Assembly (NCBI GenBank): GCA_910589415.1
Contig: OU342635.1
Coordinates: 15,996,001-16,060,000, forward strand
Direction: 5' to 3'
DNA length: 64,000 nucleotides
From: Malachius bipustulatus
Lineage: Eukaryota > Arthropoda > Insecta > Coleoptera > Melyridae
In this document: positions 1-10,800 of the stretch, one piece after another
How the letters are laid out: every line of letters begins with the position of its first letter
How positions within the stretch are numbered: the stretch's first letter is position 1
Position numbers and translations under genes: made by a program
Notes under the pieces: generated by a model
The model's database searches: none
Told to the model about the DNA's origin: nothing
Seen by the model: the letters and a program-made list of their open reading frames with translations, nothing else

Positions 1-46
1 TCCCTTCATTGAAGCAGCCTCTCCAACTCCGCTTCCCTTAGGAATT

Positions 47-421
47 TCAGGATTTGAAGGGGATCAAGGCCGGATCAACATCATTTCTTTCACGTTCTAG
101 TGCTTCGCAGTTCATCAGTAGGTGACGAGACATCTCGTTTTCTTCCCTGCAGAGTCTGCAAACGCCATCTTTTTCTATACCAAGTTTCCTCAGGTGTTCA
201 TTGAGCTTGCAATGACCTGTTAGGAATCCTGTCAGCATTCTGAAACTTCCTTTGTTGAGGATCAGGAGTTTTCTAGACCTTTCTCGGTTAAAGTTCCCGA
301 GGTGCTCCTTGGATTGTCTCAATCCTGTGAGGTTATTCCAATGGATTTCTCTCAGTTTTTCTTCTTCCTTCCGAAGTTCTGCCTTGGAAGGAAGAAGAAA
401 GAACCATGGAGAACCAAACAA
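47..421 (-). pseudogene. C-terminal tail of a non-LTR retrotransposon polyprotein (fragment)
   Basis: The frame gives 124 residues. Near its end is a zinc-knuckle pattern, C88-x2-C91-x8-H100-x4-C105, preceded by an LTGFLTGHCKLNEHLRKLG segment. That combination is typical of the region after RNase H in jockey/R1-type non-LTR retrotransposon ORF2 proteins. The family's full ORF2 is about 1000 residues or more, so only the extreme C-terminus is present. No reverse transcriptase motifs lie upstream of position 421 on this strand. The ATG is internal to the ancestral protein and is not a real start. I see this as a dead, truncated copy. The family call is fairly sure and the clade is not. Confidence 0.7.
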
Positions 422-640
422 TCAGGCCCCCGGCGAGGCGATCCACTGCAGATAGCCACTAAAACACAACAATGGAAACAACGAACTGAAGTAAAGGAGG
501 AAACTCCGTACGTCGAAGAAAAACTGATGATATATGATCATCCCGATGAGCTCTAATAAGAACGAAATGGCCATTTATGTGCCTATGGTATGAGATCAAT
601 ATTTCCTATTAGCCCTAGAACCCACGAATCTTTTTTATTA

Positions 641-713
641 TACAGGATGAGTTTTTTAGTGTTACAATGTACCTAATATGATAAAAAAACTTAACAATCT
701 TTATCATCCTGTA
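641..713. mobile_element. Tiny terminal-inverted-repeat element (73 bp)
   Basis: tatacaggatga at 639-650 is matched by its exact complement tcatcctgtata at 704-715. TA flanks each side, as expected for a Tc1/mariner-style TA target duplication. The interior is AT-rich and non-coding. The ends resemble the cagggtg ends of several larger foldbacks in this window. It could be a MITE or a chance remnant. Confidence 0.45.
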
Positions 714-928
714 TAAACATTTCCTCCAAAGAACATTTCCTACAAGAAACCTCAAAATACAAATCTTTACAAAAATCGCCTTAGTGTTTCAAGAGATATG
801 ACTTACTGTCGCCCGTTGTCAAACACCCTGTATAACTAAGAAAACTTTATTGCAATTTTTTTTTCGCTAATAATCATTATTTGTCTTAAGTTTTGTCCTG
901 AGCTATTTCCCAAGTGTATGCTCATAAG

Positions 929-1990
929 TTATGAATCACCCTGTATATTTCTCGAAAATTGCGGTTTTTCTAGCGGTTTAAAAACGCCCAGGTAGTCTTT
1001 TAGCACTAATCTTCCAAGAGCAGTTCGCGAAATTTTGAATTTTGTCGAACTGGGTGCAAAAACGTTCGAAAAAACAGTTTTGTTACACTTTTTCCGGTCG
1101 AAGTTTCCAATCTGGGAGACTAAATTTTTTTGGAAGTAAGATATCCATACGGAGTGGTCTGTCAATCGATTTGAGCAAAATTGGTCGAGTCGTTTCAAAA
1201 TGGCGACTATTTGAATTTTTGTAAACAATTTTTGAAACCGTTATTGTATAAGCAAGATGGGAAAAAATTAACAGGATATTAATTATTAATAATAATAATT
1301 GACTGATAATAATAATATTAATAATATATACATATATTATCAATATCAAGATAAATTAATAGTAGCAGCAGCAGTTAATTAGGTACATACGTTAATTAAG
1401 GAACTGAAGGAACTTGTGTACTTGCCTTTTATATTAATTTTCCTTTATTCATATCTTCAAAATTACGTTTAGGTGTATTATTATGCTTAGTTAGCCTTAT
1501 TAATTATTGTTATTTTACTTCTAATGGTTTTATGTGAATGGCTGCTCCATTAATTAGGGCTCTTTCTAACCCTGTTGGCAATAATTAAATAAATGAATAC
1601 TTTCAATAAATAAACTTTAAATATCTAACCAAACAGACAGGAATGGAAGAACATTAATTGAACTTTACGTTAGTACAAAAAATAATTTTTTTCTAGTAAT
1701 ATTCAGTGACGTGGGTAGGAAAAGTGTAAAAATTTCTGAATTATTATAACCATTTACGAGCATATTTTTTAAGGAATTGAACTGAAATTTTTACAGCAGA
1801 CAGCTATTATAGGTACTAATAAATAACCTTAAATCTTGAAAAATTCCAAGAAGTCATTAATAAAAATGGCGGAGATATTAAAAATTCTTGAAATATTATT
1901 CATTTCTTGAAAGCTCAAATTTTCGATATTCAAATTTTAGATACAAACGCCACTTTCAAACTTTAGACACAACATTTTAAATCCTTGTAA
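929..1990. repeat. Dispersed family A fragments, interrupted
   Basis: 929-1275 and 1695-1990 match segments of the repeat units at 35850-38040, 40260-41180 and 49620-50880. Shared landmarks are 'ggagtggtctg', 'gagcaaaat', 'cgtttcaaaatggcg' and 'gtgggtaggaaaa'. The middle (about 1276-1694) is unrelated AT-rich sequence, so the copy looks interrupted or rearranged. The reading frames over it differ between copies and are probably not coding. The parts lack the family's termini. Confidence 0.6.
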
Positions 1991-1999
1991 AATCTATCG

Positions 2000-3440
2000 A
2001 GGACTGTAGATTTTTGTTAAAAAAGCTTTCTTAATAATGTTGTTTGTGCAGGGTTATCCCCTTAAATTTCGCAAAATCCGTTCTAGTCACTCGATTACAG
2101 TAGTATAATAGTTTTCAAAGGAAAATTAATTTTGCTTTTGAATAAACCATAACTTATCAATCACCATGTTCGTCGGAGCGGTTCACGTGCGGCTCGCTAA
2201 TATGTATACGCACTCTAATACGCACCTTCAGATTATACGAAGACCATCATACGAAACTAATAGAAATTTTTAGTAAAACAATGATAAATAACTGCTGCAG
2301 ATCGTCATAGATTTCTTAATAACTAATATATTTCAATGGCACGCTTGATGCTTGTACAATTAAAAACAAATACAAAGGTTAAGACCTTGTTCAATGAAGA
2401 TTTTTTATTATCCAAATAATATTTACATAATTCATGAAAACATATTATTTTTCTAGACGACTTAACGGAACCAAAATTCACTTATGCATTAAGAATTACC
2501 ATAAGAACAGTCGTATAACAACAATACATCTATCTAGAAAAAATTACATCAATTTCTAATTCTAATTTAGATGACCTTCCTCAAATTATGTATTTCCAAA
2601 TTGCAATTTAGGTATTATACGTATTATAATAATTAAGTATACCTTAGATCGATACTCCTAACTTAATATGAATACATCAATAGGCATATTCGGTTTGCAT
2701 AGTTACGATATGTATCTATGTAGGTACCTTTGTATAGTAATTGTTTCACAATATGACTGGATTTATTAATTTTTCTAATAACCTTGCCTGTACATTCGTT
2801 ACAGCATAATTTATTCCGTCAGTTTCGTTATCATCTAAATACTTTGCTAACTGATTTGGAAATTCAGTGAAAGGTGTATCTTAGGTCTATGAAAAAACTA
2901 CATTATTATAAAATAAGAATAGATGATAAATCAATAAAACTGTAAGTGGAAACGATGGTCAAAAAGAAATTTTTTTATAATTTGCAATATTTATGTGTTG
3001 TCGATTATTTTGCATTTAATTTATAATTCTAATAGTCAATTATTTCAATATTAGATCATAAACAACTGTTTGGATGAATGGGAGAATTTTAACAGTTGAC
3101 TACAATGATTTTTTGTTTCATTGCAGCGTCCCTCGCAAAAAACTAACAAAAAGACTGGGTACTTGAAGAACGGTTGTGATTGGTTGCTATATGGGCTAGA
3201 ATCAACAATAAAGGCTTATCGCTTATTAGTAAAGCGAAATACTTATTGTGAGTTGTATAATCAGTTTAGTCAGTCTGAATGGACTAAATTAGTCTGAATG
3301 GAGAAAGTGTTTTATAAATTATCAATTCCGTTTTCCTTAATTATTTATTTGTCATAATTAGTATAATAATAATCAGACAGAGGTAATATTTTGTAATTTA
3401 TATATCCGTTAAATAATTAATACAATATCTTCTCTAGAGA
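2000..3440. other. AT-rich intergenic stretch, nothing recognised
   Basis: I see no convincing coding frame, transposon ends or structured RNA here. There are scattered short A/T runs and a slightly GC-richer patch near 2170-2230 that I cannot assign. Confidence 0.5.
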
Positions 3441-3446
3441 CTCTTA

Positions 3447-4019
3447 GGGTAAAAACATAGTAGAACGACGAGGCTAGAGGCACAGCGACGAGGTAAGCGA
3501 CGCGGCTTTTATTTCATCGTGTATGATAATGAAGCCAAACATAGTAAAGAGGTTGACGCAGTACTAAGCGACGAGCCAAGCGAGGCGATGCGCGTCGAGA
3601 TAAAAATTGGATTTATTATCGCGTTGATACTGGACGGTTCTAGCTGCTTTCTTTTTAAGTTTTGGCAATTTCCATTCTCAAATACTCAAAAAATTGGTCT
3701 GGGTGCTGATTGAGATCAGAAAATAATGTATGGTACTGTCCAAACCGTTTGCGTACTTTATTAATAGGATGTACAGAATAAGTTTTGTCCAAACTTCCCA
3801 TTGCAATAATAATGAGCCCGCGAAGCGCGGCATTATCGAATAAAATTTCATCTCCACTGCCGGAGAACATTGTTCATACTGAATTGAGTTTGGAAAGTCA
3901 AAACAGTAAATCGCCACTTCTGTCTCCTCACTATGTGCATGTCTTCTGTCTCGTTGCTTATATCGTCGCTGACCTCGTCGCTGTGCTTCTAGCCTCGTCG
4001 TTCTACTATGTTTTTACCC
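3447..4019 (-). mobile_element. Deleted PIF/Harbinger-type DNA transposon
   Basis: The element starts gggtaaaaacatagtagaac and ends with the complement, giving terminal inverted repeats of about 55 bp (3447-3501 and about 3969-4019). They are rich in cgacgag and carry a few mismatches. The 3-bp duplication TTA lies directly outside both ends (3444-3446 and 4020-4022). TWA target duplications are characteristic of PIF/Harbinger. The interior encodes, on the minus strand, a piece that looks like the N-terminal part of a Harbinger nuclease (next entry). At 573 bp it is far shorter than an autonomous element, so it is an internally deleted copy that would depend on transposase supplied elsewhere. 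Confidence 0.75.
3655..3870 (-). pseudogene. Harbinger transposase N-terminal remnant
   Basis: The 71-residue frame ends with RKRFGQYHTLF, then a short spacer, then DQFFEYLRME. This follows the pattern R-x(n)-G-x-Y-x2-L, then an acidic stretch, then FF-x-Y-x-RM, found before the catalytic domain in many insect PIF/Harbinger (DDE_Tnp_4) nucleases. The catalytic domain is missing; the frame stops at the internal deletion. It lies within the TTA-flanked inverted-repeat element, which supports the assignment. It is not expected to be functional. Confidence 0.55.
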
Positions 4020-4029
4020 TTAGATTTTT

Positions 4030-4410
4030 GTTTGGGGAGTTCCTCATCTTAACTCGAAAAAAAAACAAGTCGTTTGAAAATTGTTTTGGGAAATCTGAAT
4101 TTGAAAAAAAAACACTAATATTGATGTTCATCCCTTTTTTTGTCAATTTGTTTTTTTTTTTCTAGAAATATCACTGATTGTATTTTATGCTGTGGACTGT
4201 GTAATTCTAACGAGTTTTATAACGATCTCTACACAGTTTTCGGTAAAAATACGAACTGTTGTAAAAAGCACCCACTTACATTTTTTTTGTAATTTCTTTG
4301 GCCTACAGTTTCAAACGAAAAACTTTTATTCCAGCTCCAAGTTACCAAGAATTTTTTATGAATTTCTTATGAAAAATGAGGTCATCATTCGGCATTGGTT
4401 ACTTCTAACA
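4030..4410. other. AT-rich stretch without a recognised feature
   Basis: The stretch has several A or T runs of 6 to 10 bases. The open frames over it are low-complexity (F, K, S, L) and show no family motif. I see nothing to annotate. Confidence 0.5.
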
Positions 4411-4414
4411 AAAC

Positions 4415-4753
4415 AAAGAACATCGGTAGGTTAATGAGTATATTTACGTTCAGAACTAATAAATTTCTTTTCGACCGGTTTCGAGTGTTATCTAAACCCA
4501 TCCTCTGGATAATTGTCAGCATACAAGATTCACAGTCCAAAGGCAAAAAGGTAAGAATACATAAATTATGTCAAGATGTATTGTATCCTATATATTTTAT
4601 TGTATTGTAAAATGTATTCTCACCTTTTGCCTTAGGATTGCGAATCTTGCAAAATGACAATTATTATCCTGAGGATGGATTAATACTAGAAACTGATATT
4701 TTACAAGTTTTGAACGAAAATATACTCATTGATGCACTGATGTTCTTTTTTTT
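4415..4753. mobile_element. Foldback element, about 340 bp
   Basis: The left arm (4415 to about 4561) and the right arm (about 4609-4753) are inverted copies. Matching landmarks are aaagaacatcggt with atgttcttt, tgagtatattt with aaatatactca, cccatcctctgg with cctgaggatgg, and gaatacat with atgtattct. The loop is about 45 bp and the arms are roughly 80-85% alike by eye. No coding frame spans it. T/A runs blur the ends, so I could not define a target duplication. Confidence 0.65.
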
Positions 4754-5639
4754 ATTATATTGTTGAGTATAGAATGGCCAATTTTATTGAGTACGTGGCA
4801 AAAACAACTGAGGAAATGACTTAGGAAAATGACCTAGATACATGAAGAGAAAGTTGCTGTAATGGTTCATCGAATTCATAATACGCTTCTCCTGTCTGGG
4901 TAGAAGCGCGCAAGGATAAATGCCCACAGACAAAGGCTGATAGGCGTCCATCAGAGAAAGGGGCTATTCCGAGTGGAACGAGGATATAGGACTGTATCAG
5001 CTGTATGTAAAACGTAAATCTGATTCAATCTCATTCAGTACATATTTTTAGTATCGATACCTATATAAAATCCAGTAGATATGTAACAACCGGTCGCTTT
5101 GTTAATATAAACATCCGGATGCTGAAGAGTTAACGTCCGTTGCGTGAAGAAAATGATATCCATATGACCCTACTTGACCGCAAGATGCGGGAAGTACCTA
5201 CTCTCGCCCAGTTGTGCTTTGAAAGTCGCCGAGTGAGAGTTGGTGGTTTACTTGTGTTTGTGTTTGGTGCATTCTGGCGTTCTTTTGTAATAGATAACAG
5301 GTGAGTTGTTTTACTCACTAAGTGTCCTATTCCTAGATAAGTAGAGTTAGGAGAAGCAACAGAGAGTGAAGTAATCATGATTATTAATTGAGATATAATT
5401 GAGAAAGATAATAATTATTATTAGCCTGTCTTCAGAATTGAAGTTAATGAGCTCAGATCTATTTAGAGTCAAAAGGAGAAACTGCATGTAAAGCATGAAT
5501 AGGCATAGAGGTAAATCAGTGAAAGACAGAATCATGATAAGTACTTATTGAGAGACAAAGGTTAATTAATGCTGAAGATGTCTAAATTGCTGAAGTGTAA
5601 AGTAGAAATGAGCGTTGATCGTAGAGTTCTAGTGGGCCT

Positions 5640-6090
5640 GTGTGGCCTGTGCATTTGTTAATTTGAGTCCCTGAGAGAAGGTCTGTAGTCTGTGAGGCTG
5701 AGAGCGGCTTGGTGGCCGAAGGCAAGTGATGCCTGTGTGGTCTGCATGTGTAGACCCGAGAGAGACCTGAGAGCGGCCCGTGTGGCCTGCGTGACCTGCA
5801 TGTGTAGGTCAGAGTGGAGGCTAGTATGGCCTGACTTTGTTCCGGGTGTGAAGGATCGAGAGGATGATCCTGCCGATCACCCGTGAGTGGTTTCTGAAAC
5901 CGGGCGTGAAGGATCGAGAGGATGATCCTGCAGAACGCCTGGTGGTCTGGGCGTGAAGGATCGAGAGGATGATCCTGCAGAACGCCTAGTGGTCTCTAAC
6001 CGGACGTGAAGGATCAAGATGGATCCTACTGACCGCCTGGTGGTTCCCCGGGAGTGAAGGATCGAGAGGATCCTGCCGACCTCCCGCGAA
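5640..6090 (+). repeat. GC-richer tandem array of short hairpins with covarying stems
   Basis: Five units, about 42-58 bp apart, lie between 5843 and 6086. Each has an inner stem aggatc/gatcct (the fourth slightly changed) around a purine loop, inside an outer stem. Three outer-stem versions are seen and all pair: cgggtg/cacccg (5843-5848, 5878-5883), ggcgt/acgcc (units 2 and 3; 5903-5907 with 5935-5939, and 5950-5954 with 5982-5986) and cgggag/ctcccg (6049-6054, 6081-6086). Unit 4 (6001-6040) keeps the inner stem but pairs poorly outside. Upstream are two hairpins with the same loop gcatgtgt and different stems, ggtct/agacc (5739-5756) and gacct/aggtc (5793-5810). The block is clearly GC-richer than its surroundings. 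A peptide reading (repeats of PGVKDREDDPA) exists but breaks frame between units, so I favour selection or origin at the RNA-structure level. The element to which it belongs is unknown. Confidence 0.7.
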
Positions 6091-6559
6091 TGACCTTGAG
6101 ATCGGGAGGACCGAGGTGGATCCTGGTTACCACAGCGTGCCTTGGCGCCGTAAACCTTGGCAAGGCTACGATCAACGGCTTAAGAGCAAGGTGTCTTAAG
6201 TAGAGTCTTGAGTCGAGTAACTTCAGCAATGACCTTGAACAGTGATTTACGTATCTTTAGCAAGGTGATGTCAAAGCTCTCTAGAGAGGTTACCAAGAAG
6301 GCTAAGCGTTAGTTAATGATAAGCTTAAGCAAGTTTTAGGAGGAATAAGACACTTATGCAAGTTTTAATCTCTTTAGGGAGTGAGCCGAGACGTCGAAAG
6401 GCAAGAGAAACGGTGAGTGACTAGAAAAACGACGGCCCTGACGAAATAAAATTTGTGAATTTACATGTGAGTAATTCTCTCCCTCTTTTCTGCGTTACAT
6501 GTAGAAGTGCAGGTTAGGGAGTGTCACCCATACACCTGGTGGCGCAGGAAAGGTGTAGA

Positions 6560-7010
6560 CTTCACAAAAGAGAAGATGGCTACTCAAAGCTGAGAAAAGA
6601 GGGGAAAACGATAGAGACCTGGGAGGAACAGTGGAGAGCAGGAGCAGGGTTAGGTGAATGGACAAAGAGACACAGGAGAACTGGATATTTCCTCACCTAG
6701 TTTCTTACAGAACACGGAACGTTCGGAGGATTGGGAAGACAAAAAAAGATGAGTGTGCGTATACTGTGAAGAGAAAGATGACGCCCAGCTTACTACGCGT
6801 AATCTACAAATGTAAAATGATGGGCACTAAAAAGAGAAAAGCTACATAGCGAGTTTAGAATTCTGATAGGCACTCTGACGCCAGCTACACCGCGGAGTAC
6901 ACATGTCTGTAAATAACTGGAAAGGAAAACATGGAGAGAAATACTTCCGAGAGGTGATGGAGGAGAAGGAACGCGAAAAGCGAGTGACATGACCACAATG
7001 AAAAATAATA
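6560..7010 (+). pseudogene. Broken R1/I-type non-LTR retrotransposon tail
   Basis: Reading across frames gives KTIETWEEQWRAG from about 6605. It is followed by a segment resembling the W-T...YFLT-FLTEHGTF region, then E-C-A-Y...C-E-E-K-D-D-A (about 6750-6800). This is the order seen after RNase H in R1/I-clade ORF2 proteins: a 'TIEEWQERW' box, 'LTGHG', then a zinc knuckle. There are in-frame stops and at least one frameshift between tyrosine and the second cysteine. A final segment (about 6850-6990) resembles the usual end of such proteins. No reverse transcriptase lies upstream. It is a decayed 5'-truncated copy. The family level is likely and the exact clade uncertain. Confidence 0.55.
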
Positions 7011-7533
7011 AAGAGTGGCAGTGATGTAAACCAAACCCCGGTTTTTTCGCTGCTTATTTGGAAAATAACAGGGATTTTAGCCGGTAAAAGTCCAGGTCAG
7101 GACAGGTCAGGCACTATCCGGCACTATCCAGGGAGGGAAGAGCCACCCAGGGTGTCCATGAGGATTTACTCTCTACTTAAAAAAAGGTCTGAGTAGAAGA
7201 ATGTATATACGCGAACCTTTTGGGACTTCTTTCCCTTTTTGCTATAAAAGTTATAAACCCTATGTGTTTTTCGGTAAACAAAATTAAGTATGTAATTTTT
7301 TGCGCACCTGATTTCTGCGTAACTTGGTAACTTTGAAACTTTCATTTGAGTTTGAAGCTGCAAATTTTGGATCACACCACTCTAACTGGTCCATACAATA
7401 TACTAAAAAACCAGAATTACATCAAGTTTTGCAATTTGTTAATTCCTACTAGGCTAATAAGTTCTTATCTTTTTAGCTTTTTGATAAATTTTTGAAATGT
7501 AAGATGGACAACAGCTCATGACGACTTTATGTA

Positions 7534-7794
7534 AGAGCGTTCTTACACGGTCCGGTTTTCGATTTCGATACGGATTGCCGGATACGGTAATTCACCCCGA
7601 TGCAACTCGAGGCAATACGGAAGCTGAAGTGTGGTGAAGTAAACTCTGGGTAGACCAATTATTGAGAGTCTGAATTTATGTGGATAACTTCATTCACACT
7701 TCAGCTTTCGTATTGCCACGGATCGTCTCTGGGGGTGAATTAATCTGGGCGTCCGGCAATCTGCATCAAAAACCGGACCGTGTAAAAACGCTCT
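7534..7794. mobile_element. Near-palindromic MITE, 261 bp
   Basis: The left end agagcgttcttacacggtcc pairs with the right end ggaccgtgtaaaaacgctct. Complementarity continues inward through 'gattgccgg', 'aattcacccc', 'gcaatacg' and 'ctgaagtgtg', so nearly the whole element folds on itself. No clear direct target duplication is visible (left flank tttatgta, right flank caggctac), so I do not assign a superfamily. There is no coding capacity. Confidence 0.7.
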
Positions 7795-7849
7795 CAGGCT
7801 ACAAAAACTACTCCTTATCGTGCAATAATGAAAAATAAGAAACCTCGAT

Positions 7850-10800
7850 TTTTCAGTTTATTCAGCATTTAGGTACATGAAGTAAATAAATATTAAATTC
7901 GGCATAATTTTGAAAATTTAACCAAGTTATAATAGTTTTCGAAATATACTAAAAATTTAAGAAAAACTTACCCTGTATACTTCACTACAGCTTTATAGAG
8001 TAAATTAATAATTTTCTTGCAATATGAGCCTTCAAAGAGTGCGTAACACGAGTCAGGTAATCCACAAGTAAGTATAATAAGTCGTTATCACCCCCCCCCC
8101 CTCCCCAAGTAAAAATAAACGTCAATAATAATTATAGTAATTTTTATCATAAAATAGCGTAAAGTAATGAAGATCCACAAGTCACGCAAGTGAGTGGATC
8201 TTTTAGTTACTCCGATATCGTATAATTACATACTTATGTACATATCCTTCAAAAATAATCTTATAAAAATGACATAGGTAGGTTAAGAAACAACGCCAAT
8301 AACTGTGTAGGAATTATGTATGGTAAGTAAAGTATTTAAAGTTCCCTTGAGAAATACCATTCGAGAATTTCAAATATTTGCCTTTTGTCGAGAAGTTAAT
8401 GGAGTTTTTGCTTCGGCATCGATTTGAAAAATTCTATTTTGCACTTGTTTCAAGTGAGATTAGTGTTTATTTTTGCGTCAATGCCTCAATGATAGAAGTA
8501 AGAAATCTGATAAATGGTAAGCTGACCAAGACGAATACCGCATTGTGACGAAACTGTTGCATATAGGTAATAAAGAAGTAATGACAGTGCTTTATAAGTA
8601 AAAATCACCTATTAAAAAAACATATAACAAATACTTGGCTTGCAATTCAGTATCTCATTTCTGGGAAGAAAAAACATCAAACTACATTGCGTATGTAAAT
8701 ACCATTAAGTATTAATAATGTATGGTCGATAAAGTATTCCAGTGATTTGTTTACTTTCTCCGAGTCTCTGACATTGACTGAAATACTGGTTAGAACTTGA
8801 GCAAGAATGACAAGAAGCGTTTAATAAAGTTCATAAAAATTGGCCCGGAAAGAATCAGTAAATAACGTTCACGTTTACTACATCCTTCGCAATTATTATT
8901 ACACACAATAGTAAATATAATTTTGATGATTATACACGAAGAATTAATCCTTCAACACTTAACAGATTTCAGCTAACCAGAAATTCTAATTTTCAGCCTT
9001 ACTCCAGCAGTATATGGGATAGAAAAACCAATCAAAAATGTGGATTTAAAATGTTAGATAAGAAGTGTATGCTGTTGTACAGGGTGGATATAGGTGGTGA
9101 TTATAATTCCTTAAGGGATGATTCCTTGGCATTTATGTTTAAAACTAAAAAAAATAATTCCTTGACAAAATTTTCACATAAACATGTGTCATCACTTGCA
9201 TAATTTTCGAGATACAGGGTGTCAAAGCATTAAAAAAAAATTTCATAAAATTTGGCATGCTCGTTAGCATTAATTAGATAATTTGATTTTCGAATAATTA
9301 ATAATCATCAATTTTCTTAGAAAATATTTTTCCTCAAAAAACGACCCTTGAAATTAATTCATCATTTATATTACACCTTGTATAGAAAAGTAACTATAAA
9401 ATGTTTTATTGCATCAAAATTTAATTAGAAAATATTTGTAATGAGTAACTATTCAACCTCGAAAAAGAATTTAAAAATGGGAAATGCTCAGAATAAAGCT
9501 GAATTTGGTATAGGTACGTACGAACGGTTACAGTCCAGGGGCATTTGTAATTTTAAAATGAAAGCATTCTTAGAAACGATTTTATTGTTGAAATTTATTG
9601 CCGTCGATGATAGATATTCAGTTAAACAATAAAATCGAAAAAAATGTTTTTCCAGTTAGTAGGACACTCCACCGGTCGTAGATAAAAATAAATGTGTGCT
9701 ATAAGAATACCTGCAAATTGAAACTTGCTAAATTAAAATCATTCGCCAAAAAAAAAAAAAAAATTATTGCAAAAAACATGAAAATTGAACGTTTTTATTT
9801 TTTGTATTGATTTTATAAAATTTCCAAAATTTATTCGGAATCATCCAAAATAAATCTTTATAACATGATTTTTTGGAATCTATAAAAGAGTGAACGATGG
9901 GCGCTTGTATAATAGGTACAATAATTTTGCAAAATGCTATATTTTTTTATCCCGCAAGGAGCAAAAACCGACAACTTTGACCGTTGCCAATTGTAAATAA
10001 AAGCTCTAGCCACTCGCCTTTCAAAGCTAAAGAGCGTAACTAATAATTATTTGTAAAAAAGAATAATCTTATCCAATTTTTTGTTAAAAAATTGTGCAAA
10101 TTGCAATTCTTGAATGTTTATAATCAGCGCAGCTTGAATTTTTCAATAAGAGGGTTGAAACTAGTGCCGATACAAAAATTGCCGCCCCCTCCTCCCTCTT
10201 AAGGAAAAATGTCTCTCTTAGAGATGGAAAAGAGCAATTTCTTGTAGGTAAAAATTACACACCAATAGAAATGCGTATTCATTAGGATAGGTATAATTCT
10301 GTTGCGCTTCAAAGTGAATTATGTCAAAGATATGTTAACATTTGAGTCCAACCGGGGAAATGAGGGGGGTTTGGGGGCTCTCCCCCGAGAAAATTTTGGG
10401 AAAATCAATTAAGAAAATGTTAATCACACTATAACAAATAACTGCATTTTATAGGTACTGTTAGGTACATTTTCGCGTTACGTTCACGCATTGTGAAGCA
10501 CCACCGATAATATATAGGGTTGAATGGAAGTTAGAGCCACCATCAGGTCTTAATATGGCCAAAGCCTTCGTTGTTCGATATCATCAATTCAAGAACGTTT
10601 TCAAGAATATGTGTTACGAATTTGTCAAGAAAAGAAAATATTATAGAACTGTTATAGGTACCTACTTTTATAGAACAACCTGAATCAGGTTCGGCGTTCC
10701 GCGAGTAGTATATGTACAGGCCAGAGTCGTCCAGGCCAAAAATATTTGGGGTCTATGGACCACTGAAAGTAATGCGCCCTTTTTCATAAGAAATGCGTAT

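Noticed and set aside
5692..5886. A cysteine-rich protein with PGVKDREDDPA repeats.
   Set aside because: The frame is lost between hairpin units, and the stem-preserving changes fit RNA structure better.
5082..6560. An LTR retrotransposon with tgtaacaacc start, AATAAA, a taca end and a tggcgcagg primer-binding-like site.
   Set aside because: No second LTR, target duplication or gag/pol follows. The sequence right after the supposed primer site reads as a non-LTR C-terminal tail.
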